NCBI RefSeq assembly: GCF_014773485.1
Contig: NZ_JACXBP010000001.1
Coordinates: forward strand, 62,001-126,000
Source: Erwinia aphidicola
Lineage (GTDB): Bacteria > Pseudomonadota > Gammaproteobacteria > Enterobacterales > Enterobacteriaceae
Direction of reading: 5' to 3'
DNA: 64,000 nucleotides
The notes beneath the pieces were generated by a model, which worked only from the letters and a program-made list of their open reading frames with translations, searched no databases and was not told the DNA's origin. Both the position numbers and the translations under genes were made by a program. Shown here in pieces: positions 52,671-63,233 of this stretch. Each line of letters opens with the position of its first letter. Positions within the stretch are counted from its first letter, which is position 1.

Positions 52671-52688
52671 GGGCAGCGCAAGCTGCCC
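52671..52688. other. Hairpin between rpsA and ihfB
   Basis: A perfect 7-bp stem GGGCAGC / GCTGCCC with a GCAA tetraloop lies 9 bp past rpsA. No T tract follows, so it more likely protects the rpsA transcript end or attenuates ihfB. Confidence 0.55.
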
Positions 52689-52742
52689 TGTAGCGTCGTT
52701 AACTGTCAGAACTTTCCCCTAAAGGGATTAACCGGAGGTTTT

Positions 52743-53030
52743 ATGACCAAGTCAGAACTGATTGAAAGACTTGCTGGCCAGCACTCTCATATTCCGGCGA
52801 AAGTCGTTGAGGATGCGGTAAAAGAGATGCTGGAGCACATGGCAACGACGTTGTCACAGGGCGAACGCATCGAAATCCGGGGATTTGGCAGCTTTTCTTT
52901 GCACTATCGTGCACCTCGCACTGGCCGTAACCCGAAAACGGGTGACAAAGTGGAGTTGGAAGGTAAATACGTTCCACACTTCAAGCCAGGTAAAGAGCTG
53001 CGCGACCGTGCCAATATCTACGGCGACTAA
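52743..53030 (+). CDS. ihfB: Integration host factor beta subunit
   Basis: A DNA-bending nucleoid protein pairing with IhfA. It is 95 residues, against 94 in E. coli. It has the HU/IHF signature [21 protein letters not shown] with the intercalating proline arm. An ACCGGAGG site precedes the ATG. A strong terminator follows. Confidence 0.97.
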   Translation: MTKSELIERLAGQHSHIPAKVVEDAVKEMLEHMATTLSQGERIEIRGFGSFSLHYRAPRTGRNPKTGDKVELEGKYVPHFKPGKELRDRANIYGD

Positions 53031-53044
53031 AAGCAGTTATGCAT

Positions 53045-53075
53045 AAAAAACGACACTTCGGTGTCGTTTTTTTTT
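53045..53075 (+). terminator. Rho-independent terminator of ihfB
   Basis: A 12-bp stem AAAAAACGACAC / GTGTCGTTTTTT with a TTCG tetraloop, with T continuing to 53075. Confidence 0.92.
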
Positions 53076-53235
53076 GCCTGAAATTCAGCGCAAGTGGAAG
53101 CCGATACGCAAAATCGCTGGCAAACGCGGCAACTTAAAACGATTGTTTGCGAGACGCCCCCAGCATCGGACAGCCTCTGGCTGACCGCCAATCTTTGCTG
53201 CGAGAAACTGGGTAAAGGAAACTCAGGGAGCCGCA

Positions 53236-55500
53236 ATGTTGTTAACCGTAAACCAGCTGGCGTGGGGTGTTATCGCCGCGACGCTACCGCTGAATTTTTT
53301 ATCGCAGCTGCCTGGTCGATGGGCCAGCGCCGCGCTGCTTTGCCTCGCGCTGTTGCTTGCACAGCTGCGCTGGGCTATGGCCGTAAAAATGGGTTTAGTG
53401 CTGCTGCTGTTTGTCTGGTCAGCAGGAAGTGGTATTACGCTGCTGGAAAACATTCAGCAATTAACACGTCGGCCTCTGCAGGCAGAGGTAATCATCGAGA
53501 ATGTGTTGCCAGATGGCGAGCGCATTAAAATCAGAGTCTGGCGCTATCAGCAACACATGCTCTTTCCCCCGCTGTACGCCGTGGTCAAAGTCAGCCCGCA
53601 GCCTATCGCTTTTTGCGCGGGGCAGCGCTGGCAGATGCAGCTGGCGCTGAGATCGGTGCATGCGCTGTTGAACGAAGGCAGTTTTGACCGGCAGCGCTTT
53701 GCGGTTGCCAACGCGACACCGATGACCGGCAGGGTGATGGCGGCACAGGTCACTGATAAAACCTGCAGCTGGCGCGCCAGGGTAATCCGTGCCGCGCAAC
53801 AGAACTATGGCGGCCTGCCCTGGCAGGCGCTGATTTCTGCATTGGCGTTTGGCGAAAGAGCAGAAGTGGATCGCGCGACGAATCAACTGCTGCGGGAGAC
53901 TGGGACGGCCCACCTGATGGCGATATCGGGAATGCATATTGCTCTCGCCGCCACGTTCGGCTGGCTGCTGGCCCGTGGCGTTCAATACCTGTTGCCTGCC
54001 GGGGCTATTGGTTACCGTTTTCCGCTGCTCTGCAGTTTGCTGATTGGGCTGCTCTACTGCTGGCTTTCCGGCGGAAATCCCCCGGCGATGCGTGCGATGC
54101 TGGCACTGATAAGCTGGAACCTGCTGCGCCTGCGGGCGATCAGCTGCCATGGCTGGCAGGTATGGAGTGTGTGCATTGCCGTAATCCTGTTCGTTGATCC
54201 GCTCAGCGTGCTTTCGGACAGCCTGTGGCTGTCGGCGCTGGCCGTGGGCGGGCTCCTGCTGTGGTATCACTTTTTTCCGCTGCCGCCGAAGTTTGCACGA
54301 AAAAAACGCTGGTTTCTTCTACGGCTGCTGCATCTGCAGGTGGGCATGCTATTGCTGATGATGCCGCTGCAGGCTGTGCTGTTTCACGGGGTCAGCCTGA
54401 GTGCGCTGCTGGCGAATCTCTGGGCCGTTCCACTGATCTCGCTGGTGACCGTGCCACTGATGTTGATCGCGTTGATGGCTAATCCGTTGCCCGGTATCAA
54501 TCTCTGGCTTTGGCAGGGGGTTGATCGTTCGCTGGCACTGGTATTTCTGCCGCTCGGGCGCCTCCCGCACGGCTGGCTCACTTTAGATGAGACACTGACC
54601 GCTGCCAGCCTGCTGTGCTGGCTGCTGTTTCTTAGCATAAGGTTTAGCTGGTGGCGTTCCTCTCCGCTTACGCTGTTGAGCGCCGCGTTGTTGCTGAGCA
54701 GCTGGCGCTATTTTAGTGAGAAGCCTGACTGGCGGGTGGATACGCTGGATGTCGGTCACGGGCTGGCCGTGGTGATTTCCCGCCACGGAGAGGCCACGCT
54801 GTACGATAGCGGCAACCGCTGGCCAACGGGCAATATGGCGCAGAGTCAGATCCTGCCGTGGCTAGCCTGGCAGGGGCTTACCGTGACAAATATTATTATC
54901 AGCCATGCCCATCTTGACCATATTGGCGGGCTGGAGAGCGTGCAGGCGGCCTTTCCGACAGCCCGCGTGCGCAGCGCGCTGGGGCGTCCCGGTCACTTAA
55001 CCTGCCGCACGGGCGAGCGCTGGCAGTGGCAGGGGCTGCAGTTTAGTGCTCTGTGGCCGCCAGCCGGGGAAAAGGGCGAGGGCAATAATCAGTCCTGCGT
55101 CATTGCCATCACCGATGGCAAATGGCGAGTACTGCTAACGGGTGATATTGAAGCTCCTGCTGAGCTCAAACTGACGGCGACACAGCGGCAACATCTGGCT
55201 GCCGATCTCCTGCTGGTGCCGCATCACGGCAGCAGGACATCGTCGTCGCCGCCTTTTCTGCGCGCGGTCAATCCCCGCGTGGCGGTGGCGTCCGCTGCCC
55301 GATATAGCGCCTGGCGTTTACCTGCGGTACAAATTATTCAGCGCTATGGCAAAAATTACATCGAATGGCGCGATACCGCCCTTTCCGGACAGTTGAGCGC
55401 GCGTTTTTACGGTGATTACTGGCAAGTATTAGGATTAAGAGAGCAAATAATGAACCGTTGGTACCATCAGTGGTTTGGCGTACTCCGCGATTCCGGCTAG
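53236..55500 (+). CDS. ycaI: ComEC/Rec2-family protein (YcaI)
   Basis: The inner-membrane channel family used for DNA uptake in competent bacteria. It is 754 residues, equal to E. coli YcaI. The N-terminal part has membrane helices, then the Competence domain (with SALAFGERAEVDR, TGTAHLMAISGMHIAL), further helices, and a C-terminal metallo-beta-lactamase domain (from about 500) with SHAHLDHIGG (about 555) and PHHGSRTSS. A GGGAG site precedes the ATG. It lies 35 bp upstream of msbA. Confidence 0.94.
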   Translation: MLLTVNQLAWGVIAATLPLNFLSQLPGRWASAALLCLALLLAQLRWAMAVKMGLVLLLFVWSAGSGITLLENIQQLTRRPLQAEVIIENVLPDGERIKIRVWRYQQHMLFPPLYAVVKVSPQPIAFCAGQRWQMQLALRSVHALLNEGSFDRQRFAVANATPMTGRVMAAQVTDKTCSWRARVIRAAQQNYGGLPWQALISALAFGERAEVDRATNQLLRETGTAHLMAISGMHIALAATFGWLLARGVQYLLPAGAIGYRFPLLCSLLIGLLYCWLSGGNPPAMRAMLALISWNLLRLRAISCHGWQVWSVCIAVILFVDPLSVLSDSLWLSALAVGGLLLWYHFFPLPPKFARKKRWFLLRLLHLQVGMLLLMMPLQAVLFHGVSLSALLANLWAVPLISLVTVPLMLIALMANPLPGINLWLWQGVDRSLALVFLPLGRLPHGWLTLDETLTAASLLCWLLFLSIRFSWWRSSPLTLLSAALLLSSWRYFSEKPDWRVDTLDVGHGLAVVISRHGEATLYDSGNRWPTGNMAQSQILPWLAWQGLTVTNIIISHAHLDHIGGLESVQAAFPTARVRSALGRPGHLTCRTGERWQWQGLQFSALWPPAGEKGEGNNQSCVIAITDGKWRVLLTGDIEAPAELKLTATQRQHLAADLLLVPHHGSRTSSSPPFLRAVNPRVAVASAARYSAWRLPAVQIIQRYGKNYIEWRDTALSGQLSARFYGDYWQVLGLREQIMNRWYHQWFGVLRDSG

Positions 55501-55535
55501 AATAAGCGGCTATTTCATCTAAAGCTGGTTAAATA

Positions 55536-57284
55536 ATGCATCTGGATAAAGATCTCTCCACCTGGCAGACATTCCGTCGTCTCTGGCCAATGATTGTGCC
55601 ATACAAAACCGGGTTGATTGTGGCAGCGATCGCGCTGGTCCTCAACGCGGCAGGCGATACGCTGATGCTGTCACTGCTGAAACCTTTACTCGATGATGGT
55701 TTTGGCAAAGCTGACAGTTCCGTACTGCTATGGATGCCGCTGGCTGTGATTGGACTGATGCTGATCCGTGGCATTACCAGCTATGCTTCCAGCTACTGTA
55801 TCTCCTGGGTATCCGGTAACGTGGTTATGGGCATGCGCCGTCGCCTGTTCAGTCACATGATGGGCATGCCGGTCGCCTTTTTCGACCAGCAGTCTACCGG
55901 GACTCTGCTGTCACGCATCACCTATGATTCTGAGCAGGTTGCTTCATCCTCCTCCAGCGCGCTGGTTACCGTGGTGCGCGAAGGGGCTTCGATTATCGGC
56001 CTGTTTATCATGATGTTTTACTACAGCTGGCAGCTGTCGCTGATCCTGATTGTTCTGGCTCCGATCGTTTCGTTTGCGATTCGCATGGTCTCCAAGCGCT
56101 TCCGCAACATCAGTAAAAATATGCAGAACACCATGGGGCAGGTCACCACCAGCGCTGAGCAGATGCTGAAAGGGCATAAAGAAGTGCTGATCTTTGGCGG
56201 CCAGGAAATTGAAAGCCAGCGCTTTGATACCGTCAGCAATCGCATGCGTCAGCAGGGTATGAAGCTGGTTTCCGCTTCATCAATCTCTGACCCGATTATT
56301 CAGCTGATTGCCTCGCTGGCTCTGGCCTTTGTACTGTATGCCGCCAGCTTCCCAAGCGTAATGGAAACGCTGACCGCCGGTACCATTACCGTGGTGTTCT
56401 CCTCCATGATCGCTCTGATGCGCCCGTTGAAATCGCTGACAAACGTCAACGCACAGTTCCAGCGCGGCATGGCTGCCTGCCAGACCCTGTTCTCAATCCT
56501 CGACAGCGAGCAGGAAGTCGATACCGGTAAGCGCACCATCGAGCGTGCTAAAGGCGATATTGAATTCCGCAATGTGACCTTTAGCTATCCGGGGCGCGAT
56601 ATTCCCGCACTGCGCGACATTAATCTGAGCATTCCCGCAGGTAAAACTGTGGCGCTGGTTGGCCGCTCAGGCTCCGGTAAATCCACCATGGCCAGCCTGC
56701 TGACGCGTTTCTATGATATTCAGCAGGGTGAAATCCTGATGGACGGTCACGACCTGCGCGAATACACCCTGGCATCACTGCGTAACCAGGTGGCGCTGGT
56801 ATCACAAAACGTCCACCTGTTTAATGACACCATTGCCAATAACATCGCCTATGCGCGTCACGAGCAGTACAGCCGTGCCGATATCGAAAAAGCGGCCACC
56901 ATGGCGCACGCCATGGACTTTATCGGCAAGATGGATAAGGGACTGGATACGGTGATTGGTGAGAATGGCGTGCTGCTCTCCGGCGGCCAGCGTCAGCGTA
57001 TTGCCATTGCCCGTGCGCTGCTGCGCGACTGCCCAATCCTGATCCTGGATGAAGCCACCTCCGCGCTGGATACCGAGTCCGAGCGTGCTATTCAGGCCGC
57101 ACTGGATGAACTGCAGAAAAACCGTACTTCGCTGGTGATTGCTCACCGCCTGTCCACAATTGAGAAAGCCGATGAGATCGTGGTGGTCGAAGATGGCCTG
57201 ATTGTCGAGCGCGGTAGCCACGAAGTGCTGCTGGCGGAACGCGGCGTGTATGCCCAGCTTCATAAGATGCAATTTGGTCAATGA
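55536..57284 (+). CDS. msbA: Lipid A ABC flippase MsbA
   Basis: A homodimeric ABC exporter that flips lipid A-core to the periplasmic leaflet. It is 582 residues, as in E. coli. Six helices (about 20-310) precede an ATPase with Walker [10 protein letters not shown] (about 376), signature [16 protein letters not shown] and Walker [13 protein letters not shown]. It overlaps lpxK by four bases (ATGA). Confidence 0.98.
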   Translation: MHLDKDLSTWQTFRRLWPMIVPYKTGLIVAAIALVLNAAGDTLMLSLLKPLLDDGFGKADSSVLLWMPLAVIGLMLIRGITSYASSYCISWVSGNVVMGMRRRLFSHMMGMPVAFFDQQSTGTLLSRITYDSEQVASSSSSALVTVVREGASIIGLFIMMFYYSWQLSLILIVLAPIVSFAIRMVSKRFRNISKNMQNTMGQVTTSAEQMLKGHKEVLIFGGQEIESQRFDTVSNRMRQQGMKLVSASSISDPIIQLIASLALAFVLYAASFPSVMETLTAGTITVVFSSMIALMRPLKSLTNVNAQFQRGMAACQTLFSILDSEQEVDTGKRTIERAKGDIEFRNVTFSYPGRDIPALRDINLSIPAGKTVALVGRSGSGKSTMASLLTRFYDIQQGEILMDGHDLREYTLASLRNQVALVSQNVHLFNDTIANNIAYARHEQYSRADIEKAATMAHAMDFIGKMDKGLDTVIGENGVLLSGGQRQRIAIARALLRDCPILILDEATSALDTESERAIQAALDELQKNRTSLVIAHRLSTIEKADEIVVVEDGLIVERGSHEVLLAERGVYAQLHKMQFGQ

Positions 57285-58261
57285 TCGAACGCATCTGGAG
57301 CGGACGCTCCGCGCTTTACCTGCTGCTGTTGCCTTTCAGCCTGTTATACGGGCTGATTAGCAATCTGCTGCGCCTCAGCTATCGCTGGGGATGGCGTAAG
57401 GCGTGGCGCGCCCCGGTCCCGGTGGTGGTGGTTGGCAATTTGACCGCCGGGGGGAATGGCAAGACGCCGGTGGTGATCTGGCTGGTGCAGGCGCTGCAAC
57501 AGCGCGGGTTGCGCGTCGGCGTAGTGTCGCGCGGCTACGGCGGCAAAGCTGACAACTATCCGCTGGTGCTGGGGCCGCAGACGGCTACCGCCGAAGCGGG
57601 TGATGAACCGGTGCTGATTTACCAGCGCACCGGCGCGCAGGTTGCGGTGGCTCCGGTGCGTCGTCAGGCGGTTGAAGCGCTGGTGAGCGGCGGACAGGTG
57701 GATATTATCGTTACCGACGATGGCCTGCAGCACTACGCGCTGGCACGGGATATCGAAATTGTGGTGATCGACGGCCAGCGGCGTTTTGGCAATGGCTGGT
57801 GGTTGCCTGCCGGGCCAATGCGCGAGCGCAGCAGCCGCCTCAACAGCGTCAGTGCAATTATCACCAATGGCGGCACAGCGCAGCCTGGTGAGCTGGCGAT
57901 GCAGCTGGTGCCGGGCATGGCGGTCAATCTGCAATCCGGTGAGCAGCGCCCGGTAGCTGAACTGAAGAACGTGGTGGCAATGGCCGGCATTGGGCATCCA
58001 CCGCGCTTCTTCAACACCCTGCGCCAGCAGGGGGTAACGCTGGAGAAAGAAGTGGCTTTTGCCGACCATCAAAACTACAGCCCCGACGCGCTGAATGCGC
58101 TGATCGGCCCCGGGCAAACGCTCCTGATGACCGAGAAAGACGCGGTGAAAGCGCGCGCCTTCGCCGCCGCTGACTGGTGGTATTTGCCGGTGGATGCACG
58201 GTTACCACAGTCTGAGTCCGCGGCGTTACTGAACAAAATCAGTGCATTAATTCCTCGCTAA
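57281..58261 (+). CDS. lpxK: Tetraacyldisaccharide 4'-kinase LpxK
   Basis: Adds the 4'-phosphate to the lipid A precursor. It is 326 residues, against 328 in E. coli. An N-terminal membrane-associated helix is followed by the P-loop [15 protein letters not shown] (about 46-60) and [12 protein letters not shown], whose aspartates are catalytic. It is translationally coupled to msbA by the ATGA overlap. Confidence 0.97.
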   Translation: MIERIWSGRSALYLLLLPFSLLYGLISNLLRLSYRWGWRKAWRAPVPVVVVGNLTAGGNGKTPVVIWLVQALQQRGLRVGVVSRGYGGKADNYPLVLGPQTATAEAGDEPVLIYQRTGAQVAVAPVRRQAVEALVSGGQVDIIVTDDGLQHYALARDIEIVVIDGQRRFGNGWWLPAGPMRERSSRLNSVSAIITNGGTAQPGELAMQLVPGMAVNLQSGEQRPVAELKNVVAMAGIGHPPRFFNTLRQQGVTLEKEVAFADHQNYSPDALNALIGPGQTLLMTEKDAVKARAFAAADWWYLPVDARLPQSESAALLNKISALIPR

Positions 58262-58322
58262 ATTCTCCGTCATTACCGACTAAACGCTACACTGAAGCCA
58301 TCTGAATTTTATGGATGGCATT

Positions 58323-59564
58323 ATGACGGCAGTCACTCTCTCACTGGTTCAGGCTCGCCAGCTGCACCTTGCGGCACAGGGTTTACTGCGACCACCTTCT
58401 CATAAAGCGCGTTTTGACGATCTGCTGGCCGCGATAAGGCGCATGTCGCTGCTGCAAATTGACACCATCCACGTCGTGGCGCGCAGCCCTTATCTGGTGC
58501 TGTTCAGCCGCCTGGGAGACTACCCGGTTAGCTGGTTAGAACAGGCGCTGGCCCGCGGTGAACTGTTTGAATACTGGGCGCATGAAGCCTGCTTTATCCC
58601 GATTGAAGATTACCCACTGCTGCGCCACCGTATGCTCAATCCGGTGGCTTTAGGCTGGAAGTACAATCAGGCATGGATGGATCAGCATCAGCAGGAGATC
58701 GCCGATCTGCTGGCGCATATTGGTGAGAATGGCGCGGTGCGATCGGCAGATTTTGCTGCTCCGGCAGGGCAGAAACCGGGCTGGTGGGCGTGGAAGCCGC
58801 ACAAGCGTCATCTGGAAAACCTGTTTAGCGCAGGCGAGCTAATGGTCAGTGAGCGCCGCAACTTCCAGCGCGTCTACGATCTGCGGCAGCGGGTACTGCC
58901 TGAATGGGATGATGCCCTGCATGCATTGACGGAAAAGGATGCCACTGAGCGCATGCTGGAGAACAGCGCGGCCAGCCTGGGTATTTTTCGTCCCTCCTGG
59001 CTGGCGGACTATTACCGCCTGAAGCGGGCGCCCGTCACTCAGGCAATCACCCGCTGGCTGGAGCAGGGCAGGGTGCGCGCAGTACAGGTCGAAAGCCTTG
59101 GAACGCTGTACGTGCACCAGACGCTGTTCGCCCAGCTTGACGCTCCACAGGCCGCCACGCACACCGCCATCCTCTCACCGTTCGATCCGCTGGTATGGGA
59201 CCGTAAGCGGGCGCTGGAGCTATTCAACTTTGACTACCGCCTGGAGTGCTACACGCCGGAGGCGAAGCGGCAATACGGCTATTTTGTTCTGCCGATCCTG
59301 CATCGTGGCGCGCTGAAAGGCCGCCTGGATGCGCGCATGCTGCGCAAGGAAAAAATATTGCAGGTCAAAACGCTGTGGCTTGAGCCAGAGGTGCGCGTCA
59401 CGCAGCAACTGCTGGGCGATCTGCAGCGCGCGCTGACAAAGTTTGCCCGCTGGCAGGGCGCTGAAATGATCGAGGTCAATAAACTTCCGGCATCGATGGC
59501 AACGGCCTGGCCCGCGCGCTGGAAAATAGCGTGCGGGAGCGGTTTTTTCGTGGCCGGCGGGTAA
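58323..59564 (+). CDS. ycaQ: YcaQ, DNA interstrand-crosslink glycosylase
   Basis: A winged-helix (HTH_42) glycosylase that unhooks alkylation crosslinks. It is 413 residues, against 410 in E. coli. The catalytic Q-x-D motif is visible in LLQIDTIHVVARSPY (about 46), which distinguishes YcaQ from AlkZ (Q-x-Q). Other conserved parts are WAHEACF, RNFQRVYDL, SPFDPLVWDRKRA and KRQYGYFVLP. An in-frame ATG at 58311 is an alternative start. Confidence 0.93.
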   Translation: MTAVTLSLVQARQLHLAAQGLLRPPSHKARFDDLLAAIRRMSLLQIDTIHVVARSPYLVLFSRLGDYPVSWLEQALARGELFEYWAHEACFIPIEDYPLLRHRMLNPVALGWKYNQAWMDQHQQEIADLLAHIGENGAVRSADFAAPAGQKPGWWAWKPHKRHLENLFSAGELMVSERRNFQRVYDLRQRVLPEWDDALHALTEKDATERMLENSAASLGIFRPSWLADYYRLKRAPVTQAITRWLEQGRVRAVQVESLGTLYVHQTLFAQLDAPQAATHTAILSPFDPLVWDRKRALELFNFDYRLECYTPEAKRQYGYFVLPILHRGALKGRLDARMLRKEKILQVKTLWLEPEVRVTQQLLGDLQRALTKFARWQGAEMIEVNKLPASMATAWPARWKIACGSGFFVAGG

Positions 59565-59626
59565 CTGCTGTGGTGCAGCTATGGTATTCTTGAGGCTTGC
59601 AAAACTGGGTTCATTGCGGAGGAACC

Positions 59627-59809
59627 ATGGATCATCGTTTACTTGAAATTGTTGCCTGCCCGGTATGTCATGGCAAACTGTATTACAACAAAGATCTGCA
59701 GGAGCTGGTGTGCAAACCAGACGGGCTGGCCTATCCGGTGCGTGATGGAATTCCTGTACTGCTGGAAGTTGAAGCCCGTACGCTGACCCTGGAAGAGAGC
59801 CATCCATGA
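59627..59809 (+). CDS. ycaR: YcaR, Trm112-like small protein
   Basis: A 60-residue protein of the UPF0434/Trm112 family, length as in E. coli. It starts [14 protein letters not shown]; one CPVC knuckle is present, and LVC provides another cysteine. A strong GGAGGA precedes the ATG at 59627. The stop overlaps the kdsB start by four bases. The function is not established; the pairing with kdsB is conserved. Confidence 0.95.
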   Translation: MDHRLLEIVACPVCHGKLYYNKDLQELVCKPDGLAYPVRDGIPVLLEVEARTLTLEESHP

Positions 59810-60552
59810 GTTTTGTGGCGATTATTCCGGCGCGTTTTGCCTCTACCCGCCTGCCGGGTAAACCGCTGGTGGATATTCACGGCAAACCGATGGTCGTCCA
59901 CGTCATGGAGCGCGCACTGGAGTCCGGTGCTGAACGTGTGATCGTTGCTACCGATAACCAGGATGTGGCGCGTGCCGTCACGGCAGCCGGGGGTGAGGTC
60001 TGCATGACCCGCCCCGATCACCAGTCAGGCACCGAGCGCCTGGCGGAAGTGATTGAGCACTATCAGTTCGCCGATGACACGGTGATTGTCAACGTGCAGG
60101 GCGATGAGCCAATGATACCCCCGGTGATTATCCGTCAGGTGGCAGATAATCTGGCTAAAAGCAGTGCCGGTATGGCGACGCTGGCGGTGCCGATCGACTC
60201 TGCGGAAGAGGCTTTCAACCCGAATGCGGTAAAAGTGGTGCGCGATGCGAACGGCTATGCGCTCTACTTCTCGCGCGCCACAATCCCCTGGGATCGCGAG
60301 CGTTTTTCAGCCTCACGCGACACCATTGGCGACCACTTTCTGCGTCATATCGGGATTTACGGCTACCGTGCCGGTTTTATCCGCCGCTATGTAGGTTGGG
60401 AAGCGAGCCCGCTGGAGCAGATAGAGCTGCTGGAGCAGCTGCGCGTGCTGTGGTACGGCGAGAAGATCCACGTTGACGTGGCGAAAGCCATTCCCAGCGT
60501 GGGGGTTGATACTCCGGAAGATCTGCTGCGCGTCCGTGCGGCCATGCGTTGA
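59806..60552 (+). CDS. kdsB: CMP-Kdo synthetase KdsB
   Basis: Activates Kdo with CTP for lipopolysaccharide inner core synthesis. It is 248 residues, as in E. coli. The nucleotide site is [15 protein letters not shown] (about 7-21), and [11 protein letters not shown] holds the metal-binding aspartate. It is coupled to ycaR by the ATGA overlap and ends the msbA-lpxK-ycaQ-ycaR-kdsB group. Confidence 0.98.
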   Translation: MSFVAIIPARFASTRLPGKPLVDIHGKPMVVHVMERALESGAERVIVATDNQDVARAVTAAGGEVCMTRPDHQSGTERLAEVIEHYQFADDTVIVNVQGDEPMIPPVIIRQVADNLAKSSAGMATLAVPIDSAEEAFNPNAVKVVRDANGYALYFSRATIPWDRERFSASRDTIGDHFLRHIGIYGYRAGFIRRYVGWEASPLEQIELLEQLRVLWYGEKIHVDVAKAIPSVGVDTPEDLLRVRAAMR

Positions 60553-60557
60553 GTTTA

Positions 60558-60583
60558 ATCGGGGGTGCATTCGCAGCCCCGAT
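60558..60583. other. Hairpin after kdsB
   Basis: A 7-bp stem ATCGGGG / CCCCGAT lies just past the kdsB stop, with no T tract. It is a possible transcript-end structure before ycbJ. Confidence 0.45.
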
Positions 60584-60667
60584 CTACTGCCTGCAAATTT
60601 GATCCCATGCTGAGCAAATCACCACTTTCAGCGCCATGATAAGCGTGCCTGCCTGAAAGGAGGGCGG

Positions 60668-61561
60668 ATGGAACAACTGCGATCTGAACTCGAACTGGTA
60701 CTTGGTGAAACTGTCAGCCGGGTTGAATGCATCAGCCAGCAACCGTATGCCAGCCTCTACACCCTCTATGATGACAGCGGCTATTCACTGCCGCTGGTCG
60801 CGAAATACTTCTCAATGAAGGGTATTGCCGCTCAGGAAGCCCACAAGCTGTCGATGCTGGCGCGTGAGGGGAAAGTGCGCGTGCCCGCCGTTTACGGGCT
60901 GGTGATCAGCCAGCAGCCCCCGCAGCACGAAGTGCTGCTGATCGAGCGGATCGGCGGCGTCTCGGTTGAAGCGCCGACCCGCACTCCCGATCGCTGGCAG
61001 CAGCTGCAGGAGCAAATCGTCGAGGGCATGCTCTCCTGGCATCGTATTGACAGCCATGGCCTGGTCGGCACGGTGGACAGCACTCAGCAAAATCGCTGGC
61101 CTGCATGGTATACGCAGCGCATTGAGGTGCTGTGGGCGACGCTAAATTATCTGCAGCCGTCAGCGCTGGATATCGACGACCGCCAGATACTGTTTCGCAG
61201 CCGTGCCTGCCTCAGTGCCCTGTTTGCCGGTTTTGACGACCCGTGTGTGCTGGTTCATGGCAACCTCGCGCTGAGCAGCATTGTGAAAGAAGCCTGGGGC
61301 GACCGGCTGCAGGCGATAATCAATCCCGGTACGGTGCTGTGGGCACCGCGTGAGTTTGACCTTTACCCGCTGTGCGAGTCAGTAGCCGGTGAGGCGATTC
61401 TTAGCGCATATCTGCAGCGCGCTCCGGTGGCGGAGGGCTTTGTTGCCCGCCGCTGGCTCTATATCCTGTGGGAGGAGGTGGCGCGACTGATCCACACCAC
61501 ACAATTTGACCCGCCGCGTTTCAAGCTCGCCGCACGCTCCCTGCTGCCGTGGCTCAGCTAG
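60668..61561 (+). CDS. ycbJ: YcbJ, phosphotransferase-fold protein
   Basis: A 297-residue protein equal in length to E. coli YcbJ. It has an aminoglycoside-phosphotransferase-like layout: LLIERIGGVSVEAPTRTPDRW mid-protein, and CVLVHGNLALSSIV where kinases have HGDL (here Asn replaces Asp). The C-terminal RRWLYILWEEVA is conserved. The function is unknown. A GGAGGGCGG site precedes the ATG. Its 3' end overlaps convergent elyC by 8 bp. Confidence 0.9.
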   Translation: MEQLRSELELVLGETVSRVECISQQPYASLYTLYDDSGYSLPLVAKYFSMKGIAAQEAHKLSMLAREGKVRVPAVYGLVISQQPPQHEVLLIERIGGVSVEAPTRTPDRWQQLQEQIVEGMLSWHRIDSHGLVGTVDSTQQNRWPAWYTQRIEVLWATLNYLQPSALDIDDRQILFRSRACLSALFAGFDDPCVLVHGNLALSSIVKEAWGDRLQAIINPGTVLWAPREFDLYPLCESVAGEAILSAYLQRAPVAEGFVARRWLYILWEEVARLIHTTQFDPPRFKLAARSLLPWLS

Positions 61562-62321
61562 CGCTTTGCGGCTTCAGCCATTGCCACAAGCGGCCCAGGC
61601 TCTCATACCATGCCCGCTCGCTGTGTCCCAGCCAGAATGAGTTCGGCAGCGCCCTTTCCCACAGATTGAGTGGAGAAGTGACCGCCAGCTGATTCGCAGG
61701 CGCCGGCCAGGGGTGTAACCCCTGGCGCTGGAAAAAGATCATCGCTCTGGGCAGATGGTTAGCTGACGTCACCAGTGCAAACGGCTGCTCGCCGACAATT
61801 TTCGCCACTTCACTGGCTTCCTGCTCGGTATCATGCGGCTTATCCAGGGTGATAATCGCTTCGGCAGGCACGCCCAGCGACTGCGCCACGCGTGACGTCA
61901 CCTCAGCAGAGCTCAGCGGATTATTCTGCGCTCTACCACCGGTAAAAATCAGCCTGGCTCCCGGGTTGGCACGCCAGATGCGGATGCCTTCCGTCAGGCG
62001 CGGCAGGCTGTTGTTGAGCATGTTAGAGCTGGGTGCCCACGCGTCATTCCAGGTATAACCCCCACCAAGCACCACGATATAAGCGAGCGGCTGCTGATTG
62101 TGCCAGGTGGGATAACGATCTTCGATCGGCGCCAGCAGACGATCGGCGACCGGCTGCAGGCTGAGCAGCAGCAGCAAGATCCAGCTGGCGGAGATCAAAA
62201 TTTTGCCGCTCTTTTGCCAGCGACTGAACCAGATCAAGAAAATACCCAGCGCCATGATTAACAGCAGCATGGGCAGGGGCAGCAGCAGGCCGCCGAACAC
62301 TTTTTTCAGCGCGAAAAGCAT
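61554..62321 (-). CDS. elyC: ElyC (YcbC), envelope biogenesis factor with DUF218 domain
   Basis: An inner-membrane protein required for peptidoglycan assembly at low temperature in E. coli, probably through undecaprenyl-phosphate metabolism. It is 255 residues, against 259. Two N-terminal membrane helices (about 12-65) are followed by a periplasmic DUF218 domain with YIVVLGGGYTWN, FTGGRAQNN and VTSANHLPRAMIFFQ. It converges on ycbJ and is divergent from cmoM. Confidence 0.95.
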   Translation of the reverse strand: MLFALKKVFGGLLLPLPMLLLIMALGIFLIWFSRWQKSGKILISASWILLLLLSLQPVADRLLAPIEDRYPTWHNQQPLAYIVVLGGGYTWNDAWAPSSNMLNNSLPRLTEGIRIWRANPGARLIFTGGRAQNNPLSSAEVTSRVAQSLGVPAEAIITLDKPHDTEQEASEVAKIVGEQPFALVTSANHLPRAMIFFQRQGLHPWPAPANQLAVTSPLNLWERALPNSFWLGHSERAWYESLGRLWQWLKPQSAS

Positions 62322-62447
62322 GAAAAAGGACTCCTTTTGTCCGAAAAAACGCCACCCGGAAACGAAGCGATGACTGAGAGGTTCATTTATTGCCAGTGTA
62401 TGCCAAAATACCCGACTGAATCACGCCTGAACGCTGGAGCTGCCTGT

Positions 62448-63233
62448 ATGCAGGATCGCAACTTTGATGATATCGCAGAAAAGTTTTCACAAAATATATA
62501 CGGTACCACCAAAGGCCGCATTCGCCAGGCGATCCTCTGGCAGGATCTCGACGCGCTGCTGAGTACCTTTCCTGCCCGGCCGCTTGCGGTGCTTGATGCG
62601 GGCGGCGGGGAAGGGCAGACCGGCTGCGGCATGGCAGAGCGTGGTCATCAGGTGCTGCTGTGCGACGTATCGGAGGAGATGATCGGCCGCGCCAGCCGCT
62701 TAGCGCTGGAAAAAGGTGTGAGCGGCAACATGCAATTTAAACAAATTAGCGCTCAGCAGGTCGTGCAACATTTGGATAAGCCGGTTGATCTGGTATTGTT
62801 TCACGCTGTACTGGAATGGGTAGCCGAACCGCAACAGGTGCTGGCCGCTTTGTATGATGCGCTGAAGCCCGGAGGCGTGCTGTCGCTGATGTTTTATAAC
62901 GTCAACGGCCTGCTGATGCAGACCATGGTGCTGGGCAATTTCGGCTATCTGCAGGCAGGCTTAAGCAAACGCAAAAAGAAAACCCTGTCCCCGGACTACC
63001 CGCGCGATCCGCAGCAGGTTTATGCCTGGCTTGAGGCGTGCGGCTTTACTATTGAAACGAAAACCGGCATCCGGGTTTTCCACGACTATCTGCGGGATAA
63101 AACCAAGCAGAGTGAGCGGTTTGATGAAGTTCTGGCGCTGGAAAAGCAGTATTGCCGCCAGGAGCCGTTTTTGAGTTTAGGGCGTTACATCCACGTCACA
63201 GCGCGGAAACCCATTCAGAAGGACGAACTATGA
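62448..63233 (+). CDS. cmoM: CmoM, tRNA 5-carboxymethoxyuridine methyltransferase
   Basis: Formerly SmtA. It methylates cmo5U34 in certain tRNAs to its methyl ester, using SAM. It is 261 residues, as in E. coli. SAM motif I is [12 protein letters not shown]. Other conserved segments are [25 protein letters not shown] and [10 protein letters not shown]. The start [13 protein letters not shown] at 62448 is chosen by homology; the frame opens at 62337. It overlaps mukF by four bases. Confidence 0.95.
   Translation: MQDRNFDDIAEKFSQNIYGTTKGRIRQAILWQDLDALLSTFPARPLAVLDAGGGEGQTGCGMAERGHQVLLCDVSEEMIGRASRLALEKGVSGNMQFKQISAQQVVQHLDKPVDLVLFHAVLEWVAEPQQVLAALYDALKPGGVLSLMFYNVNGLLMQTMVLGNFGYLQAGLSKRKKKTLSPDYPRDPQQVYAWLEACGFTIETKTGIRVFHDYLRDKTKQSERFDEVLALEKQYCRQEPFLSLGRYIHVTARKPIQKDEL

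Noticed and set aside
53461-54270. Leftward open frame of 269 codons across ycaI
   Set aside because: Antisense shadow; the sense frame encodes the full ComEC family protein.
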